A stretch of 64,000 nt of DNA, taken from the NCBI RefSeq assembly GCF_013348785.1, contig NZ_CP054691.1, positions 2,170,001 to 2,234,000 on the forward strand. Direction: 5' to 3'. The number at the start of each line of letters is the position of its first letter. Within the stretch, counting starts at the first letter, position 1. The DNA comes from Gordonia sp. X0973 (GTDB lineage: Bacteria > Actinomycetota > Actinomycetes > Mycobacteriales > Mycobacteriaceae). Below the pieces are notes generated by a model. The model was not told the origin of the DNA. It did not search any database and worked only from the letters and a program-made list of their open reading frames with translations. This document shows positions 33,398-42,226 of this stretch, piece by piece. A program made the translations under genes and the position numbers.

Positions 33398-34525
33398 CTA
33401 GGTTCGCGGCGTGCAGTTGGACAGCCGGGTGTCGAACGCGTTGCCGAGGTACTTCGGGGTGTCACCGCCGGTCTTGCGGCGCGTCTCGAACGGCACCGTG
33501 GTGACCGACTTGGGCTCCTGGCAGATGGCCTCCAGCGCCGCGGCGTTGCTCAACTTGTCGTTGGCGCGCAGTGCGATGTAGCGCTGGAAATCCTTCTGAC
33601 TCACCGCGCGGATCTCGAAGTTCATCATCGCGTGGTAGGTGCCGCACATCTCGGCGCAGCGGCCGACGAACGCACCCGTGCGGGTGATCTTCTCGATCTG
33701 GAAGCTCGGGTCCTGATGGTTCTGCTTCGGGAACGGCATCACGTCGCGCTTGTACAGGAACTCCGGCACCCAGAAGGAGTGGATGACGTCGGCCGAGGCC
33801 AGGTTGAACTGGATCGGCGTGTCGACCGGCAGGACCAGGATGGGGATCTCGGTCGGCGTGCCCAGCGTCTCGATGCTCGAGTACTTCAGGTAGTCGCGCA
33901 CGTTGTCGCTGCGACCACCGGCCGGCAACGGGAGCTGCTTGCCGTGCTCGGTCTCGCGCTGCGCCTGCAGGTCGAAGGGGTTGCCGTTGGAGACGACGTA
34001 GCTCTTCTCCCCGGCCTTCGGACCGTTGAGCGGGTCACGAATCTGGTCGTAGCCGAACTTCCAGTTCCACTGGAACGCGGTGACGTCGACGGTGACGCCC
34101 GGGTCGTAGGGCTTGCCCTCGACCTTGTTCTCGACGACGACGGTGAAGTAGAAGAGCACCGCGATCGCCAGGAACGGCAGCGTGATCAGCGTCAGCTCGA
34201 CCGGCATGTTGTACGCGGTCTGCCGCGGGAAGGAGTCGTCGCCGTCGCGGTGGCGGAAGAAGGTGATGCACCAGAAGATGACCATCCAGACCATGAAGCC
34301 GACGATCAACGAGGCGATGACGGCCCAGGTCCACAGGTGACCCATCTCTTTCGCCTCGGGCGTCACGCCGGTCGGCCAGCCGAAGCGGAGGGCCTCGCGG
34401 GGCCCACAGCCGGTCATGACCAGTGCGGCGAGGCCCAGTGCGGCGACTAGGCCGACCCGCTTGACCTTGCGCGATGCGGTCATGGCGCGCCGCGCCGTGG
34501 ACCGTTCATCGTGTGCCAATTTCAT
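33398..34525 (-). CDS. ctaC: Cytochrome c oxidase subunit II CtaC
   Basis: A 375-aa subunit II. A lipoprotein-type signal ending LVMTGC precedes two transmembrane helices and a cupredoxin domain. CuA ligands are visible: His in DVIHSFWVPEF, and Cys/Cys/His/Met in GRCAEMCGTYHAMM. Electrons enter here from QcrC. The ATG at 34525 has AGGA about 5 nt upstream; an ATG at 34483 would give a shorter signal peptide and is an alternative. It is divergent from asnB. Confidence 0.94.
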   Translation of the reverse strand: MKLAHDERSTARRAMTASRKVKRVGLVAALGLAALVMTGCGPREALRFGWPTGVTPEAKEMGHLWTWAVIASLIVGFMVWMVIFWCITFFRHRDGDDSFPRQTAYNMPVELTLITLPFLAIAVLFYFTVVVENKVEGKPYDPGVTVDVTAFQWNWKFGYDQIRDPLNGPKAGEKSYVVSNGNPFDLQAQRETEHGKQLPLPAGGRSDNVRDYLKYSSIETLGTPTEIPILVLPVDTPIQFNLASADVIHSFWVPEFLYKRDVMPFPKQNHQDPSFQIEKITRTGAFVGRCAEMCGTYHAMMNFEIRAVSQKDFQRYIALRANDKLSNAAALEAICQEPKSVTTVPFETRRKTGGDTPKYLGNAFDTRLSNCTPRT

Positions 34526-34593
34526 GCCTTCCTGCTCACCCGGCCACGCGCCGACCCTCGGCCCGCGCGCGCCCAAATTCCACGCAACATGAC

Positions 34594-34631
34594 TGCAAGA
34601 CAATTCTTGCATCTAGTACTACGCAGCGTAG
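34594..34631. promoter_or_regulatory. Two palindromes in the ctaC-asnB intergenic region
   Basis: TGCAAGA-CAAT-TCTTGCA (34594-34611) is a perfect dyad, and CTACGC-A-GCGTAG (34619-34631) is a second perfect dyad 7 bp away. Both lie between divergent ctaC and asnB starts, in a 245-bp gap with lower GC. They look like operators for a dimeric regulator. The regulator is unknown. Confidence 0.55.
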
Positions 34632-34770
34632 ACCAACCCGCCCAAACTGTTGCGTTTGGGGGCGTGGTCGCAGGCGAGTCGGTATCGCCCGGTCGGCTAC
34701 GGCATACTCGACACGACGTTGTGATCAGCCGGGCGCCGACGCCGGCTGGAGGAAGTGGGGCAAGAACACC

Positions 34771-36696
34771 GTGTGCGGACTGCTGGGCCTGTTGACCGCC
34801 GACGCCTCGGCGGCCACCGCCGTCGACCTGGTCGCCGACGCGTCGCACTGCATGCGTCATCGCGGACCGGACGAATCGGGCACCTGGCACGACGACGATC
34901 TCGTCGTCGGCTTCAACCGTCTCTCGATCATCGACATCGAGCATTCCCACCAGCCGCTCCGCTGGGGGCCGGCCGAGAGCCCGGACCGGTACGCGCTCGT
35001 GTTCAACGGCGAGATCTACAACTACGTCGAGCTGCGCGAACAGCTGCGCGACGAGTTCGACGCCCCGATGCACACCGAGGGCGACTCCGAGGTCATCGTC
35101 GCCGCCTTCCACTATTGGGGACCGCTCGCCGTGCAGCGCCTGCGCGGCATGTTCGCCTTCGCCATCTGGGACACCGCCGAGCGGAAGCTCTTCCTCGCCC
35201 GCGACCCCTTCGGCATCAAGCCCCTGTTCCTGGCCACCGGCCCGGGCGGCACCGCCTTCGGCAGCGAGAAGAAGAGCCTCCTCGAACTCCTGGACCGCCT
35301 CGCCCTCGGCGCCGACCTCGACCACCGCGCGCTCGAGCACTACATCGAGTTGCAGTACGTACCCGAGCCCGAGTCGCTGCACACCAACATCGGTCGCCTC
35401 GAATCCGGGTGCTACGCCACCCTCTCCCCCGGCCAGGCGCCGGCGATCACGCGGTACTTCAACCCGCGGTTCGACGTGGTGCCGTTCACCGCGGAGACCC
35501 GGCAGTCCCGCTACGACGAGATCACCGCGGTCCTGCGCGACTCGGTGGCCAAGCACATGCGCGCCGACGTCACCGTCGGGTCGTTCCTCTCCGGCGGCAT
35601 CGATTCGACGCTGGTCGCGGCACTCGCCCACCAGCACAATCCCGACCTCATCACCATCACGACCGGCTTCGAGCGCGACGGCTACTCCGAGATCGACGTC
35701 GCCGCGGAGACGGCTCAGGCGATCGGCGTGCGCCACGAGATCAAGGTCGTGAGCCCGCAGGAATTCATCGAAGCCATCCCCGAGATCGTCTGGTACCTCG
35801 ACGACCCGGTCGCCGATCCCGCGCTGGTCCCGCTGTACTTCCTGGCCAAGGAGGCCCGCAAGCACGTCAAGGTCGTGCTGTCCGGCGAGGGCGCCGACGA
35901 GCTGTTCGGCGGCTACACGATCTACAAGGAGCCGCTGTCGCTGAGCGGATTCGACAAGCTGCCCGGATTCGCCCGGCGCACCGCCGGACGCATCAGCGAC
36001 CGGATCCCGGAAGGCACCCGCGGCAAGAGCCTGCTGCACCGCGGCTCCATGTCGCTGGAGGAGCGCTACTACGGCAATGCGCGCAGCTTCGACGACGCGC
36101 GGCTGCAGAAGGTGCTGCGCGACTACCGCCCGGAATGGACGCACACCGACGTCACCGCGCCGATCTACGCCGAGTCTGCCGGCTGGGACCCGGTGGCCCG
36201 GATGCAGCACCTCGACCTGTTCACCTGGCTGCGCGGCGACATCCTGGTCAAGGCCGACAAGATGACGATGGCCAACTCGCTGGAACTGCGCGTGCCCTTC
36301 CTCGACAACGAGGTGTGGCGCGTCGCGTCGGCCCTACCGGCCGACGAGAAGATCGCCCACGGCACCACCAAGTACGCGCTGCGCAAGGCGATCGAGGAGA
36401 TCATCCCGCCGCATGTGCTGCATCGCCGCAAACTGGGCTTCCCGGTGCCGATCCGCCTGTGGCTCGCCGAGACCGAGATGTACGACTGGGCGCACCAGAT
36501 CATCGCCGACTCGCAGACCGATCACCTGGTCGACAAGCAGTTCGTGCTACAGATGCTCGACGAGCACCGCGCGGGTGCGGTCGACAACAGCCGACGCATC
36601 TGGAACGTCCTGATCTTCATGGTGTGGCACGGCATCTTCGTCGAGAAGACGATCGTGCCGGTCATCACCGACCGCGACTACCCGGTGCGGCTCTAG
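34771..36696 (+). CDS. asnB: Glutamine-hydrolysing asparagine synthetase-like amidotransferase (AsnB/LtsA)
   Basis: A 641-aa class II amidotransferase. Cys2 after the start is the N-terminal nucleophile; RHRGPDESGTW and FNGEIYNYVELR complete the glutaminase domain. The synthetase domain has the PP-loop SFLSGGIDST and SGEGADELFGGY. It matches Rv2201 and C. glutamicum LtsA, which amidates meso-diaminopimelate in peptidoglycan rather than making asparagine, so that role is likely. The GTG at 34771 exposes Cys2. The 3' end overlaps the convergent ndh gene by 150 bp. Confidence 0.93.
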   Translation: MCGLLGLLTADASAATAVDLVADASHCMRHRGPDESGTWHDDDLVVGFNRLSIIDIEHSHQPLRWGPAESPDRYALVFNGEIYNYVELREQLRDEFDAPMHTEGDSEVIVAAFHYWGPLAVQRLRGMFAFAIWDTAERKLFLARDPFGIKPLFLATGPGGTAFGSEKKSLLELLDRLALGADLDHRALEHYIELQYVPEPESLHTNIGRLESGCYATLSPGQAPAITRYFNPRFDVVPFTAETRQSRYDEITAVLRDSVAKHMRADVTVGSFLSGGIDSTLVAALAHQHNPDLITITTGFERDGYSEIDVAAETAQAIGVRHEIKVVSPQEFIEAIPEIVWYLDDPVADPALVPLYFLAKEARKHVKVVLSGEGADELFGGYTIYKEPLSLSGFDKLPGFARRTAGRISDRIPEGTRGKSLLHRGSMSLEERYYGNARSFDDARLQKVLRDYRPEWTHTDVTAPIYAESAGWDPVARMQHLDLFTWLRGDILVKADKMTMANSLELRVPFLDNEVWRVASALPADEKIAHGTTKYALRKAIEEIIPPHVLHRRKLGFPVPIRLWLAETEMYDWAHQIIADSQTDHLVDKQFVLQMLDEHRAGAVDNSRRIWNVLIFMVWHGIFVEKTIVPVITDRDYPVRL

Positions 36697-37953
36697 CCGG
36701 ATACCGCGGTCCCGCTCCGGGGCCGGACCCGCCGCCGTGCGCACCTCGTCGAAACCCGGTCGGGCGCGCCCGCCGAAGGCGCGGAACCACGACGCGACCG
36801 CCGCGAACCGGTTCCGGAAGCCGACCAGGTAGAACAGGTGCACAGCGAGCCAGGTGAACCAGCCGAGCAGGCCGGTGAGTCGGATGCCGAAGGGCGCGTC
36901 GACGACGGCGTTGTGCCGGTTGACGACGGCCATGCTGCCCTTGTCCAGGTACTCGAACTCGGTGCCGACGGGCGTCTTGCGACGGATCATGTCGGCGACG
37001 TGGCGCCCCTCCTGCATCGCGACGGGGCTCTGACCCGGATACCCCTTCAGGCTGGTCATGTCCCCGATCGCGAAGACGTCGGCGCGAGTTCCCACGGTGA
37101 GGTCGGGGTTGACCAGCAGGCGTCCGGCGCGGTCGGCGTCGCATCCGGTGGCGGCCGCGATCACCCCGGCCAGCGGGGTCGCCTGGACCCCGGCCGACCA
37201 GACGACGGTGTCGGTGGCGATCTCCCGCTCGGTTCCGTCGGCGTCTTTGACGACCACCCGGCCGTCGTCGATGGCGGTGACGAGGTTGTCGGTGAGCACG
37301 GTGACGCCCGCGCCCTCGAGCGTGCGCCGGGTGAAGGCGGACAGCTCTCCGCCGTAGACCGGCAACAGCTCACCCGCGCCCTCGATGAGGTACACCTGCG
37401 CCGGGACGTCGGTGAAGTGGCGGGTGCGCAGCTCGCGGATCTGACCGGCCAGCTCGACACCGGTGGCCCCGCCGCCGACGACGACGAAGGTGTGTGCCGG
37501 CTCGTCGTCGGCCGGTGCCGCGAAGCACTCCAGCAGGTGGGCGCGCAGACGAACGGCATCGTCGAGGGTCTTCAACGCGAAGGTGCGCCCCGCCCATTCG
37601 TCGTGCCCGAAGTAGCCCTGCGAGGCCCCGGCCGCGACGACCAGGTACTCGTAGGCGATCTCGGTCTCCCCGTCGTCGGTGCGATAGGTGACGATCCGCG
37701 CCTCGGCGTCGACGGCGGTCACATATCCGCGGACGACGTCGATCGACTCCTTGGCCTCGAGCACGCCGGCGATCGGCGGGGCGATCTCGGCGGCGGGCAG
37801 GACGCCGGTCGCGACCTGGTAGAGCAGCGGCTGGAACAGGTGCTCGTCGGTTGCCGAGATCAACACCGTCGGCACCTTCGACTTGGCGAGTCGCTTGGCG
37901 GCGGCGAGGCCGCCGAATCCCGAGCCGATCACGACCGCGGTGGTGCTCCGCAT
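36547..37953 (-). CDS. ndh: Type II NADH dehydrogenase (NDH-2)
   Basis: A 468-aa flavoprotein that moves electrons from NADH to menaquinone without proton pumping. The FAD-binding motif GSGFGG is at residues 10-15, and the NADH-binding GGGATGVELAG near 170. DVFAIGDM binds FAD, and the C-terminal WLAVHLFYLVGFRNR is the membrane-anchoring helix. ATG 37953 has AAGGAG 6 nt upstream. The last 50 codons run antisense through the asnB 3' end, because no stop occurs earlier; the total length is still normal for NDH-2. A divergent LysR gene starts 121 bp upstream. Confidence 0.9.
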   Translation of the reverse strand: MRSTTAVVIGSGFGGLAAAKRLAKSKVPTVLISATDEHLFQPLLYQVATGVLPAAEIAPPIAGVLEAKESIDVVRGYVTAVDAEARIVTYRTDDGETEIAYEYLVVAAGASQGYFGHDEWAGRTFALKTLDDAVRLRAHLLECFAAPADDEPAHTFVVVGGGATGVELAGQIRELRTRHFTDVPAQVYLIEGAGELLPVYGGELSAFTRRTLEGAGVTVLTDNLVTAIDDGRVVVKDADGTEREIATDTVVWSAGVQATPLAGVIAAATGCDADRAGRLLVNPDLTVGTRADVFAIGDMTSLKGYPGQSPVAMQEGRHVADMIRRKTPVGTEFEYLDKGSMAVVNRHNAVVDAPFGIRLTGLLGWFTWLAVHLFYLVGFRNRFAAVASWFRAFGGRARPGFDEVRTAAGPAPERDRGIRLEPHRVVAVGDDRHDRLLDEDAVPHHEDQDVPDASAVVDRTRAVLVEHL

Positions 37954-38039
37954 GACTTCTCCTTGGATCGAAGAGCTGATACCACCACCTTGATCGATGA
38001 CTCGGCCGGGCTTCAACCGCGATGAACTGCTGTTTCTAG

Positions 38040-38063
38040 ATGACAACCATCTGTCTTGTTCAT
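38040..38063. promoter_or_regulatory. Candidate LysR-type operator between ndh and the LysR gene
   Basis: An imperfect dyad, ATGACAA and TTGTTCAT separated by 9 bp, lies 12 bp upstream of the LysR start codon and about 90 bp upstream of the ndh start. A T-N11-A-like arrangement is typical of LysR boxes, but this one is only suggested by position and symmetry. Confidence 0.4.
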
Positions 38064-38074
38064 ACGATGGGCGA

Positions 38075-38938
38075 GTGGAGTTCCGACAGCTCGAATACCT
38101 GGTGGCGGTCGCGACGCAGGGCGGGTTCTCCCGCGCGGCGCAGTCGTGTTTCGTCTCCCAATCGGCGGTGAGCCATCAGGTCGCCGCACTCGAGCGCGAA
38201 CTCGGCGTCGAACTCTTCGAGCGTTCGGGCCGGTCGGTGACCCTCACCGAGGCCGGCCAGGTCTTGCTCCCCCGCGCCCAGGAGATGTTGCGCCTGCGCG
38301 ACGACGCCGCGGCGGCGGTCGCCCCCAGACACGACCGGGTGCGGATCGCGGCCAACATGACCTTTGCCAGGGCGGCACTCGGCGCGGTCTCCGCGGTGCG
38401 CGAGCGGCACCCGGAGGCGGAGATCGACTTCCTCCTCAAGCCCTTCGCCCAGCGGATCGCCGCGGTGGCCGCCGGCGAGGCCGACCTTGCGCTGGTGCGG
38501 GGCACGGTCGAGCACGAGGGCCTCTACCTGGATCCGTTGTGGGTGGACCAACCGGTGGTCACCTTCGCGGCACGGCATCCGCTGGCGCATCTCGCCAACA
38601 GTCCGACGCCGGCCGAACTCGCCGACTACCCGCTGCTCCTACCGCCGCCCGAGGAGCAGGTGCTGTTGCGCAGGCTGGTGGAGCGGGTGTTCACACGGGC
38701 CGGCGTCGAGCCGACCTTCGGCCCCGACATCCGGCCCGGCCACCCGGTCGCCTTCGAGATGATCAACCACCCGGACAGTTGGACGCTGCTCTACGAAGAC
38801 CCGCTGGTCCCGGGCCTGGTCTGCCGCCGCAGCCTGGAGTTCACCCTCCCGGTCTCGGCGGTGCTGCGCACCGACGCCACCCCGAATCCGCTGGTCGCCG
38901 AGGTGCTGACCGAGCTGACCCGCGGCTATCGCCGGTAG
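38075..38938 (+). CDS. LysR-family transcriptional regulator
   Basis: A 287-aa LysR regulator. The winged HTH reads FRQLEYLVAVATQGGFSRAA with SQSAVSHQVAALERELG, followed by a periplasmic-binding-like effector domain. The two-Cys redox pair of OxyR is not obvious: Cys occurs in AAQSCFVSQS and GLVCRRS only. GTG 38075 is the start; upstream frame is open but implausible. Divergent orientation from ndh suggests that it controls ndh. Effector unknown. Confidence 0.87.
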   Translation: MEFRQLEYLVAVATQGGFSRAAQSCFVSQSAVSHQVAALERELGVELFERSGRSVTLTEAGQVLLPRAQEMLRLRDDAAAAVAPRHDRVRIAANMTFARAALGAVSAVRERHPEAEIDFLLKPFAQRIAAVAAGEADLALVRGTVEHEGLYLDPLWVDQPVVTFAARHPLAHLANSPTPAELADYPLLLPPPEEQVLLRRLVERVFTRAGVEPTFGPDIRPGHPVAFEMINHPDSWTLLYEDPLVPGLVCRRSLEFTLPVSAVLRTDATPNPLVAEVLTELTRGYRR

Positions 38939-38943
38939 CCCGC

Positions 38944-39978
<1,035 letters not shown>

Positions 39979-40046
39979 CTATGGCCGTGCACCGCCCCGT
40001 CGACGCGACGCCGGTCAGCCCGGCGCTCGGTTCAGTCGCGCGAGTG

Positions 40047-40406
40047 TCAGTTGAACGAGTCGCCGCAGGCACAGCTGCCCGTGGCGTTGGGGTTGTCGAT
40101 GGTGAACCCCTGCTTCTCGATGGAATCCTCGAAGTCGATGGTGGCACCCTCGACATACGGCGCGCTCATGCGGTCGACGGCGAGCTTGACGCCGCCGAAG
40201 TCGCTGACCACGTCGCCGTCGAGCGAGCGGTCGTCGAAGAACAGCTGGTAGCGCAGGCCGGCGCAACCACCGGGCTGCACGGCGATGCGCAGGGCCAGGT
40301 CGTCGCGGCCCTCTTGGTCGAGCAGCGCCTTGGCCTTGGCGGCCGCGGTATCGGTCAGGTTGACGCCGGTCGCGGCTTTGGTTTCGGTCTCGTTCGAAAC
40401 GGTCAT
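40047..40406 (-). CDS. erpA: Iron-sulfur cluster insertion protein ErpA
   Basis: A 119-aa A-type Fe-S carrier. The three conserved Cys are in QPGGCAGLRYQL and GSCACGDSF. It delivers Fe-S clusters to apoproteins, possibly including the LipA and QcrA encoded in this window. It matches Rv2204c, and starts 26 bp before the glycerate kinase stop on the same strand. A 125-bp gap to adoK (39922-40046) holds no gene that I can see. Confidence 0.93.
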   Translation of the reverse strand: MTVSNETETKAATGVNLTDTAAAKAKALLDQEGRDDLALRIAVQPGGCAGLRYQLFFDDRSLDGDVVSDFGGVKLAVDRMSAPYVEGATIDFEDSIEKQGFTIDNPNATGSCACGDSFN

Positions 40407-40432
40407 GGGTGACTCCCTCGTCGTCAGGTCGC

Positions 40433-41494
40433 TCAGGTCAACGGTACTCCATCGCCGTCTATTCCCGCCGCGACGAGGGCCGCCAGGGATTCCAGCACCT
40501 GCTCGGCGTCGCGTAGGGCCCGGTCGCGGCCACCCGAGTGGTCGATCAGCGTGTACACGGCGCTCAGCCCGATCGACGCCGGATCGTCGAGCGCGTTCTC
40601 CCCGACCAGCGCGACGACCCGCGACGACGGGTCCGCTGCCGCGGCGACACGGGCCACCACCTTTCCCGCCGCGGTCTGGGCGTCCAACCTCCCCTCCCCG
40701 GTCAGCACGATGTCGGTGCCCCGCAGGGCGGTGCGCAGGCCGGTCGCCTCGGCGACGAGGTCGGCACCGGAGACGCGCCGCGCCCCCACTGCCAGCAACG
40801 CGGCGCCGATACCGCCCGCCGCACCCGAGCCGGGTTCGCCGCTGACCGCGCGCCCGGCGACCGCGTCCAACTCGGCGGCGTATCCGGCGAGCCGCTCTTG
40901 CAGACGTGCCACCGTCGGCGGGTCGGCCCCCTTCTGCGGGGCGAACACCGCGGCGGCGCCCAGCGGACCGGTGAGCCGGTTGTCGACATCCGACGCGACG
41001 ACCAGCTCCCGCCCGGCGAACGCGCGCCGCGCCGCGTCGAACCCGCCGAGCGCCTCGATCATCCCGCGCCCGCCGTCGGTGCCGGCCGAGCCGCCGAGTC
41101 CGACGACGACGGTCCGCACCGCGGGATCGGCCAACACGGCCCGCAGGAGCTCCCCCACCCCGCGGCTACTCGCCGCCCAGGCCGTGTGCGGGTCGGGATC
41201 GGCCACCAGGTGCAGGCCGCAGGCCTGCGCCACCTCCAGGTAGGCGGTGTCGGGCCCCGCGCGCCACGCCGCGCGCACCGGCTCGCCGAGCGGCCCGGAG
41301 ACCGTCGCGACCTGCCGCGCACCGACGCCCGCCAGGCAGTCGAGGAAACCCGGGCCGCCGTCGGACTGGGGTTTGACGATCACCTCGTCGCCGGGCCGAG
41401 CCGACGACCACCCGCGTGCGATCGCGGCGGCGGCCTGCGCGGCCGTCATCGTCGAGCCGAACCCGTCCGGGGCCACGACGACGCGCAACGACAT
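40433..41494 (-). CDS. Glycerate kinase (GlxK family)
   Basis: A 353-aa glycerate 2-kinase type protein, homologue of Rv2205c. The N-terminal VVVAPDGFGSTMTAAQAAAA, SDGGPGFLDCL, LGGSAGTDGGRGMIEALG and FAPQKGADPPTV are family segments, with LTGEGRLDAQTAAGKV near the C-terminus. It should phosphorylate D-glycerate. The start is ATG 41494; an upstream open frame is out of character. It is divergent from the DUF3043 gene. Confidence 0.9.
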   Translation of the reverse strand: MSLRVVVAPDGFGSTMTAAQAAAAIARGWSSARPGDEVIVKPQSDGGPGFLDCLAGVGARQVATVSGPLGEPVRAAWRAGPDTAYLEVAQACGLHLVADPDPHTAWAASSRGVGELLRAVLADPAVRTVVVGLGGSAGTDGGRGMIEALGGFDAARRAFAGRELVVASDVDNRLTGPLGAAAVFAPQKGADPPTVARLQERLAGYAAELDAVAGRAVSGEPGSGAAGGIGAALLAVGARRVSGADLVAEATGLRTALRGTDIVLTGEGRLDAQTAAGKVVARVAAAADPSSRVVALVGENALDDPASIGLSAVYTLIDHSGGRDRALRDAEQVLESLAALVAAGIDGDGVPLT

Positions 41495-41557
41495 GGTCGG
41501 TGAGTATAGGCAGCCCGGCAATGTCCGGCGCGGCGTTGATCGCCTAGGCTCGCAAGG

Positions 41558-42220
41558 GTGAGAATGCCGTGGCAGCGCAGCACCGACGACGCCGACGCGA
41601 TCGAGACAGCCGTCGACGAGTCGCCGTCCCCCGAAATGACCCGCAAGTCCGCCTACACCGAGAGCAAGGGGCGCCCGACGCCCAAGCGGCGCGAGGCGGA
41701 GCGCAAGCGCGGCCCGGTCGCCCCGCCGCCGCAGAATCGCTCCGAGGCGCGGGCACGGCGCAAGGAATTGCGCTCGACGATGTCGAAGGAGGACCGCGCG
41801 CAGGCACGTGCCAAGCAGCGCGACCTGCGCAACGAGATGCGCGAACGCCGACTGGCGGGCGACGAGGAGTACCTGCTCCCCAAGGACAAGGGGCCGGTGC
41901 GCCGCTACGCCCGCGACCTCGTCGACGCGCGCCGCAACTTCGCCGGGCTGTTCACCCCGGTCGCGCTGGTGTTCATCGTGCTCGTCTACGGGCTGCCGAA
42001 ACTCTCCGGGCTCGTCAGCATCGCCCTGCTGGTCTTCGTCCTGCTCGTCGTGGCCGACTCGGTCTACCTGGGCCGGATGGTGAACCGCAAGGTGCGCGAA
42101 CGCTTCCCCGAATCGACCGACGGCGGATTCCGCCTGGGCTGGTACGCCGCGGCGCGCGGGTTGCAGATGCGCCGGCTGCGCGTGCCGAAACCCCAGGTCT
42201 CCCACGGCGAAGCGGGCTAA
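41558..42220 (+). CDS. DUF3043 membrane protein (Rv2206-like)
   Basis: A 220-aa protein of unknown function. The first half is very basic and hydrophilic (RKSAYTESKGRPTPKRREAE), the middle is coiled and Arg-rich, then two hydrophobic helices (LFTPVALVFIVLVYGL and IALLVFVLLVVADSVYLG) are followed by a basic C-terminus. So it is a two-helix membrane protein with a large cytoplasmic domain. Position matches Rv2206. The start is GTG 41558. It ends 6 bp before cobU-cobT. Confidence 0.82.
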   Translation: MRMPWQRSTDDADAIETAVDESPSPEMTRKSAYTESKGRPTPKRREAERKRGPVAPPPQNRSEARARRKELRSTMSKEDRAQARAKQRDLRNEMRERRLAGDEEYLLPKDKGPVRRYARDLVDARRNFAGLFTPVALVFIVLVYGLPKLSGLVSIALLVFVLLVVADSVYLGRMVNRKVRERFPESTDGGFRLGWYAAARGLQMRRLRVPKPQVSHGEAG

Positions 42221-42226
42221 CCGCCG

